DNA of 36,769 nt from a virus, in IMG/VR virus record IMGVR_UViG_3300029915_000079, positions 1 through 36,769 of that record; one strand, 5' to 3'. This document shows positions 21,645-28,013 of this stretch, piece after piece. The notes under the pieces are model-generated. The model searched no databases and was not told the DNA's origin. It was given only the letters and a program-made list of their open reading frames with translations. The position numbers and the translations under genes were made by a program. The number at the start of each line of letters is the position of its first letter. Position 1 is the first letter of the stretch.

Positions 21645-22127
21645 TTAATTTGACATTAATTGTTGGCTTTTTATGAATTGAATTGCCCAATAATTTCGTT
21701 GAACAGCAGCCATTTGCACAGTTTCGCTTGGCTTGTCGATGTAGCAAATTGCCCAACTATCTTCTTGAACAGCAGCCATTTGCACAGCTTCGCTTGGCTT
21801 GCTGATGTATTCAATTGCACGACCATATTGTTGAACAGCAGCCATTTGCACAGCTTCGCTTGGCTTGTCGATGTATTCAATTGCATAACCATTTTGTTGA
21901 ACAGCAGCCAGTTGCACAGCTTCGCTTGGCTTGTCGATGTAGTAAATTGCCCGACCATTTTGTTGAACAGCAGCCATTTGCACAGCTTCGCTTGGCTTGC
22001 TGATGTATTCAATTGCACAACCATTTTGTTGAACAGCAGCCATTTGCATAGCTTCGCTTGGCTTGTCGATGTATTGAATTGCATAACCATTTTGTTGAAC
22101 AGCAGCCAGTTGTGCTTTTTCATTCAT
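21645..22127 (-). CDS. DUF4116 repeat protein, frameshifted C-terminus
   Basis: This gene has seven DUF4116 repeats from ATG 22127. Its last residues are IKSQQLMSN instead of the usual IKKPTINVKLMAKLLS. The cause is visible: a run of five T at 21668-21672 where the sister genes have six. Restoring one base would extend the frame to a stop at 21625 and give the standard ending. It is either a real frameshift or a homopolymer sequencing/assembly error. Promoter and start are as in the sister genes. Confidence 0.8.
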   Translation of the reverse strand: MNEKAQLAAVQQNGYAIQYIDKPSEAMQMAAVQQNGCAIEYISKPSEAVQMAAVQQNGRAIYYIDKPSEAVQLAAVQQNGYAIEYIDKPSEAVQMAAVQQYGRAIEYISKPSEAVQMAAVQEDSWAICYIDKPSETVQMAAVQRNYWAIQFIKSQQLMSN

Positions 22128-22133
22128 ATATAA

Positions 22134-22162
22134 AGAATATCCTAAATAAATTTATTTGTCAA
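22134..22162 (-). promoter_or_regulatory. sigma70-like promoter of DUF4116 gene (leaderless)
   Basis: TTGACA (22157-22162), 17 bp, TATTCT (22134-22139), six bases, ATG at 22127. Confidence 0.78.
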
Positions 22163-22198
22163 TAAGAAAATAAGTTCTTTAGAATCAACCAAATGTCG

Positions 22199-22226
22199 AA
22201 AATCCAGAGCAAATGCTCTGGATTTT
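22199..22226 (-). terminator. Rho-independent terminator
   Basis: A perfect 12-bp stem (22199-22210 with 22215-22226) with AAAT loop lies downstream of the minus-strand gene ending at 22302. Confidence 0.75.
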
Positions 22227-22301
22227 GGCGTTATATGCATATCTATGAGTGGTTTATTTACTCACTGAAGTAATAGTATCATGATAAACATGAAATGCCA
22301 A

Positions 22302-22505
22302 CTAAAAACGTACAGTTTTTATTCCACTTCCGTTACAAGACCAACATTCTTTCCAATCTCCTTCATCTGTCACAAAACAACTATGTCGCCATCGATATAT
22401 ACCAAGGCCATCGCACTGTTTGCATCTATGTTCTTCAGGAATTTTCTCTCGACGATCATAGTGATATTCAATAGGACCTGTCACATTTGTTGGATTAATC
22501 CACAT
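22302..22505 (-). CDS. Small DnaJ-type zinc-finger protein
   Basis: The 67-residue product carries two C-x-x-C-x-G-x-G motifs (CKQCDGLG and CWSCNGSG) separated by about 20 residues, as in the DnaJ central zinc domain. The start overlaps the end of the QueD gene by 11 bases. In phages such stand-alone fingers have no assigned role; zinc or protein binding is likely. Confidence 0.7.
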   Translation of the reverse strand: MWINPTNVTGPIEYHYDRREKIPEEHRCKQCDGLGIYRWRHSCFVTDEGDWKECWSCNGSGIKTVRF

Positions 22506-23046
22506 AATTTCCTTTGTATTCAGCGCCAGAAGTAGGAGTTTCTTTGAATACTATAGAATCTAGTCGTGCTTGATTGTTTGTAGCAACTAAAATTTTTGGT
22601 CTTAAAATTTCAAAAAAATGTTTGGCCAAAGATTCTGCTGTTGGGTAATCTGCTATGATATATGTTTTTCCAAAATTTGTTTGACCAAACCAAAAACTAT
22701 CAATTTTAATTGATTTTTTGATATTATTATGCCAATCTATATAAATTTCTTTAGTCAATCGATCACTATATGCCATTCCCATAAATTTTTCATCTTTAAA
22801 CGACAATATCATAGCATGATCGCAATGAGCATCAATATTTTCAACAAGTAAATTTTTTAGAAAACCATAATCAAAAATCATTTGAGTTTGGGGGCCACTC
22901 TCAAATAATTTTCCAGAAAGATAAGCAATCACTTTCCCTCTGTGGCCATGACATGAACTACATTTTCCTGGCTTGCCGTCAAAAGTTTCATGTAGTGCAA
23001 CTCTATGTCCATAATCAAATTCAATTTCTTTATATATAATATTCAT
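22495..23046 (-). CDS. queD: QueD/6-pyruvoyltetrahydropterin synthase family
   Basis: The protein has the family features: an N-terminal strand with a histidine (FDYGHRV), a cysteine and the HxH zinc ligand (KCSSCHGHRGKV), FDYGFLKNLL, an IDAHCDHAM segment with the Asp/His pair, and PTAESLAKHFFEIL near the end with the substrate-binding Glu. QueD makes 6-carboxy-tetrahydropterin in the queuosine/7-deazaguanine pathway. No QueC, QueE, FolE or transglycosylase is visible here, so the product would feed a host pathway or phage genes elsewhere (tRNA or DNA deazaguanine modification). Confidence 0.85.
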   Translation of the reverse strand: MNIIYKEIEFDYGHRVALHETFDGKPGKCSSCHGHRGKVIAYLSGKLFESGPQTQMIFDYGFLKNLLVENIDAHCDHAMILSFKDEKFMGMAYSDRLTKEIYIDWHNNIKKSIKIDSFWFGQTNFGKTYIIADYPTAESLAKHFFEILRPKILVATNNQARLDSIVFKETPTSGAEYKGNYVD

Positions 23047-23091
23047 TTATTCCTCTTAATTTATCATACATATAAATTTTCATAATGTCAA

Positions 23092-23532
23092 TTATAAAAA
23101 CATACAATCGTATCTCGTACCTCGTATTTTATTTTCAATATTTTCATCTTTACAATTTAAAAAATGGCACATTGGCCCTGAATAAAAATCAATAAAATTT
23201 CTTGTTTTATTTGCGATTTTTATATGTGGATTATCAACTGAGTTGCAGATATTATATATTTCGTTATATTTATATTCATCACCAACAATCAAAATATTAA
23301 AATATTCTCTTTCTCGTACTGTATCAATTATTGTAGAAATATTCCATTCACCAGGATAAAAAATTTTAGCGTGTCCAGAAGCACAACTTCTAATAAAAGG
23401 ATCAGCAATTTTTTCTTTTAGAATATTATTAATATTCTCGAATTCTTCGCTTTCCCATTCTTGTGGATTAGTAAATGGACTCAATGCTTTTAATAAAGTA
23501 GCAAGTTCGGAATGATATAATTCTATTTTCAT
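23092..23532 (-). CDS. Hypothetical protein, 146 aa
   Basis: No family is recognised. It starts MKIELYHSELATLLKALSPF and contains GDEYKYNEIYNICNS and a Cys-rich end (MCHFLNCKDEN). Its ATG overlaps the stop of the small gene at 23529 (ATGA), so it is translated within the exonuclease-amidoligase operon. Confidence 0.7.
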   Translation of the reverse strand: MKIELYHSELATLLKALSPFTNPQEWESEEFENINNILKEKIADPFIRSCASGHAKIFYPGEWNISTIIDTVREREYFNILIVGDEYKYNEIYNICNSVDNPHIKIANKTRNFIDFYSGPMCHFLNCKDENIENKIRGTRYDCMFL

Positions 23533-23627
23533 TTTTTATCCGCCAACTCTCCATTAAGATACCAAAGAAATGCATCTTCTTCTGTTGTTGCTTCCATTGG
23601 AATAATACTGTCTATATCTTCTATCAT
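23529..23627 (-). CDS. 32-residue acidic peptide
   Basis: The product is MIEDIDSIIPMEATTEEDAF followed by LWYLNGELADKK. The ATG overlaps the exonuclease stop (TAATG) and its own stop overlaps the next ATG (ATGA), which argues for a real coupled gene. The C-terminal part (EEDAFLWYLNGELA) resembles the helix of the EKLSS tiny-gene family weakly. Confidence 0.55.
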   Translation of the reverse strand: MIEDIDSIIPMEATTEEDAFLWYLNGELADKK

Positions 23628-24202
23628 TATTTCTCTCTCAATCTCTTCATCATTTCTATGTGCAAATCAGCCAATGAAGCAGCATCCCAAACAGCATTAT
23701 GAGGAGTGCCATTAAAAGGCACATTTAAAAATTCCAATGCTTTTCCCAAAGCAAGTTTTCGTTTCAATAAGAATGTACTTTGAAATATAATTCCTAAATC
23801 CCAAATTCCTGTATTTTGCCATGGATTATAACAGTTATAATCTTTACAATGACTTATGATTGCATCATTGTCTGATCCCCAAGAATATGATACTTTATTC
23901 CTGGGGCTGAATTCATTTTTTATCGTCTGCATTACATCCGAAAATCTTCGTCCTTCTGAAATAATTTTTTCTTTGGTAATACCAGTAAGATTTGTACAAT
24001 AATTACTAATATCAAAATTTTTATTTTTTGGTCTGATATAATAATTTTCTTGACGAATTATCACTAGGTCAGTTGCATCAACTTCAACTAATCCAATTTG
24101 AATTATATGATTTGTTTGATCTATGGGGCAATTTCCATCTTCCCAACATTGCATTTCTAAATCCATATATTGGATTTTAGTGGATGATAATTTTTGCGAC
24201 AT
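23627..24202 (-). CDS. DEDDh 3'-5' exonuclease (ERI1/KapD-like)
   Basis: Motif I is YMDLEMQCWEDG (D-x-E), motif II lies in the YSWGSDNDAI segment, and motif III is HNAVWDAASLADLH (H-x5-D). This is the DEDDh pattern of RNase/DNase exonucleases, and the spacing resembles ERI1/KapD proteins, including CTNLTGITKEKI. ATG 24202 is used; a TTG at 24211 overlapping the amidoligase stop is an alternative start. It is the second DEDD exonuclease in the window besides the DexA-like one. Confidence 0.83.
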   Translation of the reverse strand: MSQKLSSTKIQYMDLEMQCWEDGNCPIDQTNHIIQIGLVEVDATDLVIIRQENYYIRPKNKNFDISNYCTNLTGITKEKIISEGRRFSDVMQTIKNEFSPRNKVSYSWGSDNDAIISHCKDYNCYNPWQNTGIWDLGIIFQSTFLLKRKLALGKALEFLNVPFNGTPHNAVWDAASLADLHIEMMKRLREK

Positions 24203-24207
24203 GTATT

Positions 24208-25623
24208 TCAACTTTCTATTGTAGGTTTATATTTGGTATAATTTCTATTAGATTGTATTTGTTTTATGATTGATACTAATTCTTCTTTGCTTAATTTTCC
24301 AGCAGCGTACTGAGAAAAATATGAAATAGTATCAGAGTTTTCATCAGTAGGTGTAGATCCTTGAATTAATTTATATAATTTTGTTGCGTATTCTTTTTGA
24401 TATTTAGTGGGATCACATGCAGCATCTAATGCAACAATAAATCTGGCAATGGTTGATTGAAGCACCGTAATATCTTCTTTTAACCAATTTCCGCCTGGAC
24501 TTCTAAATTCAACATAACCGCTTTTTAAATTGATGCTGGTGTACTTGTCTGTAGTTGTTATAAGTTTCATAGAAAAATTATTTAATTGTTGTTTCATTTG
24601 CATTAAATAATTTCTAATCATTTCTGGATGAAGCTTAATCGCAGCATTAATCTTTCCCAATGCTGGTCTACAGTAGCTATTTGCTCCTCTGCCAAATTTA
24701 TCTAGAATATAATTATCACCAAGCAATAGAACTAATTTGACATAATCTATGTTGAGCAATTTACCATTTTTTATACTTACGTTAACATGCAGTCCAGTAG
24801 ATTTATTAGTATAATAGTTATTGCTCGTTGCCCATGAAATAATTTTGTTAATAGAAACTACCATTTCTAAAAATGGCATTGGAGGAGATACAAATTCCAA
24901 GCCAGTTGAATCATTCCCGCTGGGAATAATACTTTCATCAGGCTCTAGATACCAACTATCCAATCTTTTGGTTTGATTATGATATTCATTATTGACTGAT
25001 ACTTTATTTTGAATTACATATTCAAATTCATCAGCCAAATCATCTAAATCCAAATCTCCTCCTGAATTAACTTCAAGAAAGTATGGCCAGTCAATATCAT
25101 GTTCTCTGTTTACTTCTTCCATAGTTACATAGCCAGCATCGTCCAACCAATCAGATTCCAGAGAATATTTATTATCTAGAATCCACTCTTGAATCCAATC
25201 TTCTTTAATATTAAAAAACTCTCTGCTTTTTCCACGAAGAAGATCGTTATATAACTCCTCGCATTCTTCGTCTTCTCCAGTTTGTTCTTCAGCATATTTA
25301 TGAAGAACAATATCTTCTTCTTTATCCCAGTTTTTGTCAGCTTTATTCTCAAGATATTCTCTAAAATTTGTTTCAAGGCTAGTTCGTAAATATCGCAAAT
25401 CATGAGGCGAATTTATTTGATCATGATCAAAGAAATCTACAATTTGATCAATTGATGTACAATAAACATCAGCATCACTATCGCGTTCTTTTACAAGTTT
25501 CTTCAAAATTCCTGGAACTATCATTTCAAATTCAATTCCAACCCTAGCATCTATTTGAGATGCTAAATTTATCAAATTTGATGGACTTGAATTGTATTCC
25601 GTTAATAGTTCATTGAATCTCAT
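24208..25623 (-). CDS. Amidoligase-family (COOH-NH2 ligase) protein
   Basis: Start ATG 25623 (MRFNELLTEYN). An in-frame TTG at 25638 lies within the late promoter. Motifs are ARVGIEFEMIVPG, SGNDSTGLEFVSPPMP, STGLHVNVSI and SGYVEFRSPGGNW, which are the glutamate- and His-containing signatures of the putative amidoligase family related to glutamine-synthetase-like/ATP-grasp ligases. These enzymes are predicted to form amide or peptide bonds on small molecules or proteins. A long acidic insertion (about 60-215) separates the first two motifs. The N-terminal MRFNEL matches those of the ART-like late genes. Confidence 0.72.
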   Translation of the reverse strand: MRFNELLTEYNSSPSNLINLASQIDARVGIEFEMIVPGILKKLVKERDSDADVYCTSIDQIVDFFDHDQINSPHDLRYLRTSLETNFREYLENKADKNWDKEEDIVLHKYAEEQTGEDEECEELYNDLLRGKSREFFNIKEDWIQEWILDNKYSLESDWLDDAGYVTMEEVNREHDIDWPYFLEVNSGGDLDLDDLADEFEYVIQNKVSVNNEYHNQTKRLDSWYLEPDESIIPSGNDSTGLEFVSPPMPFLEMVVSINKIISWATSNNYYTNKSTGLHVNVSIKNGKLLNIDYVKLVLLLGDNYILDKFGRGANSYCRPALGKINAAIKLHPEMIRNYLMQMKQQLNNFSMKLITTTDKYTSINLKSGYVEFRSPGGNWLKEDITVLQSTIARFIVALDAACDPTKYQKEYATKLYKLIQGSTPTDENSDTISYFSQYAAGKLSKEELVSIIKQIQSNRNYTKYKPTIES

Positions 25624-25627
25624 ATTA

Positions 25628-25635
25628 GTATTTAT
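25628..25635 (-). promoter_or_regulatory. T4-type late promoter box, leaderless
   Basis: Minus-strand ATAAATAC (25628-25635), then TAAT, then ATG at 25623. The arrangement is base-for-base the same as at 15808-15820. Confidence 0.65.
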
Positions 25636-25892
25636 CAACTTATGAGTTTATCTATTACTGAAAAAATTTCAGCTTCTTTTTTGGAGGTGAATTCTGCTGT
25701 AAATAATGTTCCCAGTAAGAATGAAACACCATAGTTTCTTTTAGTATCCTCGCTATTTAATTCAAACCATGTTTTGTAAAGAAATTTTTCTGGTTCATAA
25801 ATTTTTGGTTCAATTTTCCATTTTCTGATTGGATTATATTCTCCAAAATCACTCGCTGATTTTGTTGGCGTGCATAAAATTTTCATTGACAT
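25635..25892 (-). CDS. EKLSS-family tiny gene, longest member
   Basis: 85 residues; the C-terminus FTSKKEAEIFSVIDKLIS matches the family signature. The N-terminus MSMKILCTPTKSASDFGEYN is unique. Just upstream, 25893-25919 still encodes ETKKEAEKLCQ in another frame, a fragment of the same motif, which suggests a recombination scar at the boundary. Confidence 0.7.
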   Translation of the reverse strand: MSMKILCTPTKSASDFGEYNPIRKWKIEPKIYEPEKFLYKTWFELNSEDTKRNYGVSFLLGTLFTAEFTSKKEAEIFSVIDKLIS

Positions 25893-25916
25893 AATTTTTC
25901 TGCCTCTTTCTTAGTT

Positions 25917-26057
25917 TCATGATGATAATTTTTCTATTAAAATGAAATCTTCTGCTTCTTTCTTAGAATCAAATGAATATAAAAGAGGGCATAAACTTTC
26001 AGCCCATACTTCTACATACCATTTTGTAAGATGATAAAGATTATATTTTCGTTTCAT
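25917..26057 (-). CDS. EKLSS-family tiny gene (46 aa)
   Basis: The product starts MKRKYNLYHLTKWYVEVW and ends FDSKKEAEDFILIEKLSS. Its ATG overlaps the previous stop by four bases. It is shorter than usual gene-calling limits but clearly a member of the array by its C-terminal 17 residues. Confidence 0.72.
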   Translation of the reverse strand: MKRKYNLYHLTKWYVEVWAESLCPLLYSFDSKKEAEDFILIEKLSS

Positions 26058-26239
26058 GATGATAATTTTTCTATTAAAATGAAATCTTCTGCTTCTTTCT
26101 TAGAATCAAATATATAAACTTTAGGAATTTTAAGTTCAATGGTATTAATCACACATTCAGTATCTCCAACATATAGTCTTTCCCGGACTATCCATTTATC
26201 ATTGTATTCCTGTGGAGGGATGATTGTATATTTTTTCAT
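26054..26239 (-). CDS. EKLSS-family tiny gene (61 aa)
   Basis: Starts MKKYTIIPPQEYNDKWIV and ends FDSKKEAEDFILIEKLSS, identical at the C-terminus to the gene at 25917. The DNA of the last 50 bases is almost the same in both, so the copies are recent. Confidence 0.75.
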   Translation of the reverse strand: MKKYTIIPPQEYNDKWIVRERLYVGDTECVINTIELKIPKVYIFDSKKEAEDFILIEKLSS

Positions 26240-26409
26240 TCTGCCAACTTTTCTATTAAAATGAAATCTTCTGCTTCTTTTCTATTTGAAAACCAAAACA
26301 TATTTGTTCTTGCCTCTTGACGAAGAAATGCATCTTGCGGAGTTTTTTGCTGCCGCGCAGCTACTCCCCATCCATTATCTAATTCAAGTAGCTCATATGT
26401 TATTTTCAT
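26236..26409 (-). CDS. EKLSS-family tiny gene (57 aa)
   Basis: Starts MKITYELLELDNGWGVAARQ and ends FSNRKEAEDFILIEKLAE. Four-base overlaps on both sides place it in a continuous polycistron. Confidence 0.75.
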   Translation of the reverse strand: MKITYELLELDNGWGVAARQQKTPQDAFLRQEARTNMFWFSNRKEAEDFILIEKLAE

Positions 26410-26597
26410 GATGATAATTTCTCTATTAGAACAAAATCTTTGGCTTCTTGCTCAGTTTCAAAATAAAAACTTTCTGATAATAAATTCCACGCCCACGAAT
26501 TGTTATTGTTTGGATGAGAATAATTTGAATATTTTCTAACTGACCATTGAAAGATTGTTCTATATTTAATATGATCTATACGATATGAGTATTTCAT
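26406..26597 (-). CDS. EKLSS-family tiny gene (63 aa)
   Basis: Starts MKYSYRIDHIKYRTIFQW and ends FETEQEAKDFVLIEKLSS. The middle contains NNNNSWAWNLLSESFY, unlike the neighbours. The function is unknown. Confidence 0.75.
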   Translation of the reverse strand: MKYSYRIDHIKYRTIFQWSVRKYSNYSHPNNNNSWAWNLLSESFYFETEQEAKDFVLIEKLSS

Positions 26598-26770
26598 GAT
26601 GCTAACTTTTCTAATAAAATGAAATTTTCAGCTTCTTGCTCAGATTCAAATCTGTAAAATCTTGGTATTTTATAATCTACACATGCATCCTGTGATGATA
26701 TCCATCTTTTCATAACCATCCATTTCATTTCTTCTTCAAATGGAGGGACGATTGTATATATTATTTTCAT
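26594..26770 (-). CDS. EKLSS-family tiny gene (58 aa)
   Basis: Starts MKIIYTIVPPFEEEMKWMVM and ends FESEQEAENFILLEKLAS. Its N-terminal IVPP and W-M-V resemble the member at 26054 (IIPP...KWIV), so the two share ancestry over the whole length. Confidence 0.75.
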   Translation of the reverse strand: MKIIYTIVPPFEEEMKWMVMKRWISSQDACVDYKIPRFYRFESEQEAENFILLEKLAS

Positions 26771-26949
26771 GCTGCCAACTTTTCTATTAGAATAAAATCT
26801 TTGGCTTCTTGCTCAGTTTTAAAAAATTCTATATGTTCCACATGCTCAGGAAAGTCATCAACCATAGTGGTTCCTTCTAAAAAGTTATATACAACATATG
26901 GATAAAGGAAACCAAGATCAAAACGAATTTTATATATTAATTTTTTCAT
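26767..26949 (-). CDS. EKLSS-family tiny gene (60 aa), first intact in array
   Basis: Starts MKKLIYKIRFDLGFLYPYVV and ends FKTEQEAKDFILIEKLAA. Its ATG overlaps the stop of a decayed copy at 26946-27002. Confidence 0.75.
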   Translation of the reverse strand: MKKLIYKIRFDLGFLYPYVVYNFLEGTTMVDDFPEHVEHIEFFKTEQEAKDFILIEKLAA

Positions 26950-27002
26950 GATGATAACTTATCTATAAGAATGAAATATCTACATTATTTTCTAGATGCA
27001 AA
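26946..27002 (-). pseudogene. Decayed EKLSS-family copy
   Basis: In the frame that ends at the TGA overlapping the next ATG, the DNA reads FASRK, stop, CRYFILIDKLSS, stop. The C-terminal signature is intact but an in-frame TAA and loss of the N-terminus have inactivated the copy. Confidence 0.7.
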
Positions 27003-27039
27003 ATAAAATTGTCCTATATGCAGTGATCTACTGAGTTGT

Positions 27040-27372
27040 TAAAGGAAATTTTATAGTTCCGTTTCTTTTACAAGGACGGAACAACTCCTCGGAGTAAAGC
27101 TTATTAGGCGTTTACTAGCTCAGTGTTGCGGAGATTCACAGAATACGTGAAAATCTTTGCACTGCCATTGATACCAGAGGTAGCAATTATTGTTTATGTG
27201 TCCATTTACGATGGCCACACCAGTCGGCTCGTCAGTAGTCCAACCACACGTCAATCGATACCATGACAGGCCCAAATAAAACATTGAATCATAAATTTGG
27301 TGGACCTGACCGGAGTTGAACCGGTGTGTTGTCCGTTGATTTTATACTGTCCTTTCACGAGCGTTATTTAAC
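27040..27372 (-). ncRNA. ssrA: Circularly permuted tmRNA
   Basis: On the minus strand the 3' half comes first: T-arm 27309-27325 (ACCGG, loop TTCAACT, CCGGT), acceptor strand CAGGTCC (27302-27308), A73, and encoded CCA (27298-27300). A 24-base AT-rich spacer follows, then the 5' half: GGGCCTG (27267-27273), which pairs with CAGGTCC in seven pairs including G3-U70, the alanine identity element. Next come GGTATCGATTGACG, resembling the tmRNA D-loop region, and a hairpin near 27197-27220. Then an 18-codon tag frame (27101-27160) from GCA ends in TAATAA inside a stem-loop (AGTAAA/TTTACT), and a last hairpin at 27056-27082. This order is that of two-piece permuted tmRNAs. The ends are approximate. 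Confidence 0.82.
27101..27160 (-). other. tmRNA tag reading frame
   Basis: From resume codon GCA (27158-27160) the frame encodes AKIFTYSVNLRNTELVNA and ends in two TAA codons. The stop codons lie in the loop closed by AGTAAA/TTTACT. The tag is longer than that of E. coli, and its ending -LVNA differs from the common -LAA. Confidence 0.65.
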
Positions 27373-27376
27373 ACTT

Positions 27377-27384
27377 GTATTTAT
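27377..27384 (-). promoter_or_regulatory. T4-type late promoter box before tmRNA
   Basis: Minus-strand ATAAATAC at 27377-27384, overlapping the stop codon of the upstream gene. Transcription starting about six bases after the last A of the ATAAATA core would begin near 27372, just before the tmRNA 3' half. Confidence 0.55.
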
Positions 27385-28013
27385 TCCTTAAAAACTTTTT
27401 GCTTTGCAGCCAAATCATATGTCTCATCACTTACATATGATAATTCACCAAATCCGTCCAATGAATATCCAATCAGTTGAGCAAATTGCTCACGATCTTC
27501 ATTTGAGAAATTCATAATAGCCAGAGAATTCATGTCTGCTATGCCTTTTTGTGTTGCAATGTCAATAAGATAGCTAACAATAGCATTTTCTTTAAATCTG
27601 GTTGTTCCAACTTTGTCGCTAACTAATGGTTGTATTGGATGAGTTGCTTTCATTATTTTTACACCAAGTTCTTTCTTTAAAGCATTAAATTCTTCTAATT
27701 TTATTGAACGTTCAGACTTTTTCTTGCTATTATCAAGATCATTTTTATAAATTTTTGCGACGGCAACAGGATCAGCAGCATCAAAAATTGACTTTGGGAG
27801 AGTAATAGAATCTGAGCAGTTACATCCAGCAGCCCTCCAGCTATAGTTCACAATTACATGAGTTTCATTTGACCATACATCGTCGTAATGATCATTATTC
27901 AAATTAAATACAGACAATACTTCTGTGATTAAACCATAAAATTCTTCACGTTTAATAGAAGCATTTTCCTCTGCTTTATCTAATTGTTTCTTCAGTTTAT
28001 CAAAGTTACTCAT
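27381..28013 (-). CDS. Hypothetical protein, 210 aa
   Basis: An N-terminal coiled coil (FDKLKKQLDKAEENASIKRE) precedes a domain with WSNETHVIVNYSWRAAGCNC; a long helix with Lys/Glu follows. No known family is recognised. It overlaps the RlmN-like gene by four bases (ATGA) and is co-transcribed with it. Confidence 0.7.
   Translation of the reverse strand: MSNFDKLKKQLDKAEENASIKREEFYGLITEVLSVFNLNNDHYDDVWSNETHVIVNYSWRAAGCNCSDSITLPKSIFDAADPVAVAKIYKNDLDNSKKKSERSIKLEEFNALKKELGVKIMKATHPIQPLVSDKVGTTRFKENAIVSYLIDIATQKGIADMNSLAIMNFSNEDREQFAQLIGYSLDGFGELSYVSDETYDLAAKQKVFKE

Noticed and set aside
25176-25403. Overlapping minus-strand frame inside the amidoligase gene
   Set aside because: It lies wholly within the amidoligase in another frame and has no ribosome-binding site or recognisable product.
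27298-27372. Ordinary tRNA gene with T-arm and CCA
   Set aside because: No matching 5' acceptor strand, D-arm or anticodon arm lies upstream. The matching acceptor strand is downstream, which fits a permuted tmRNA.
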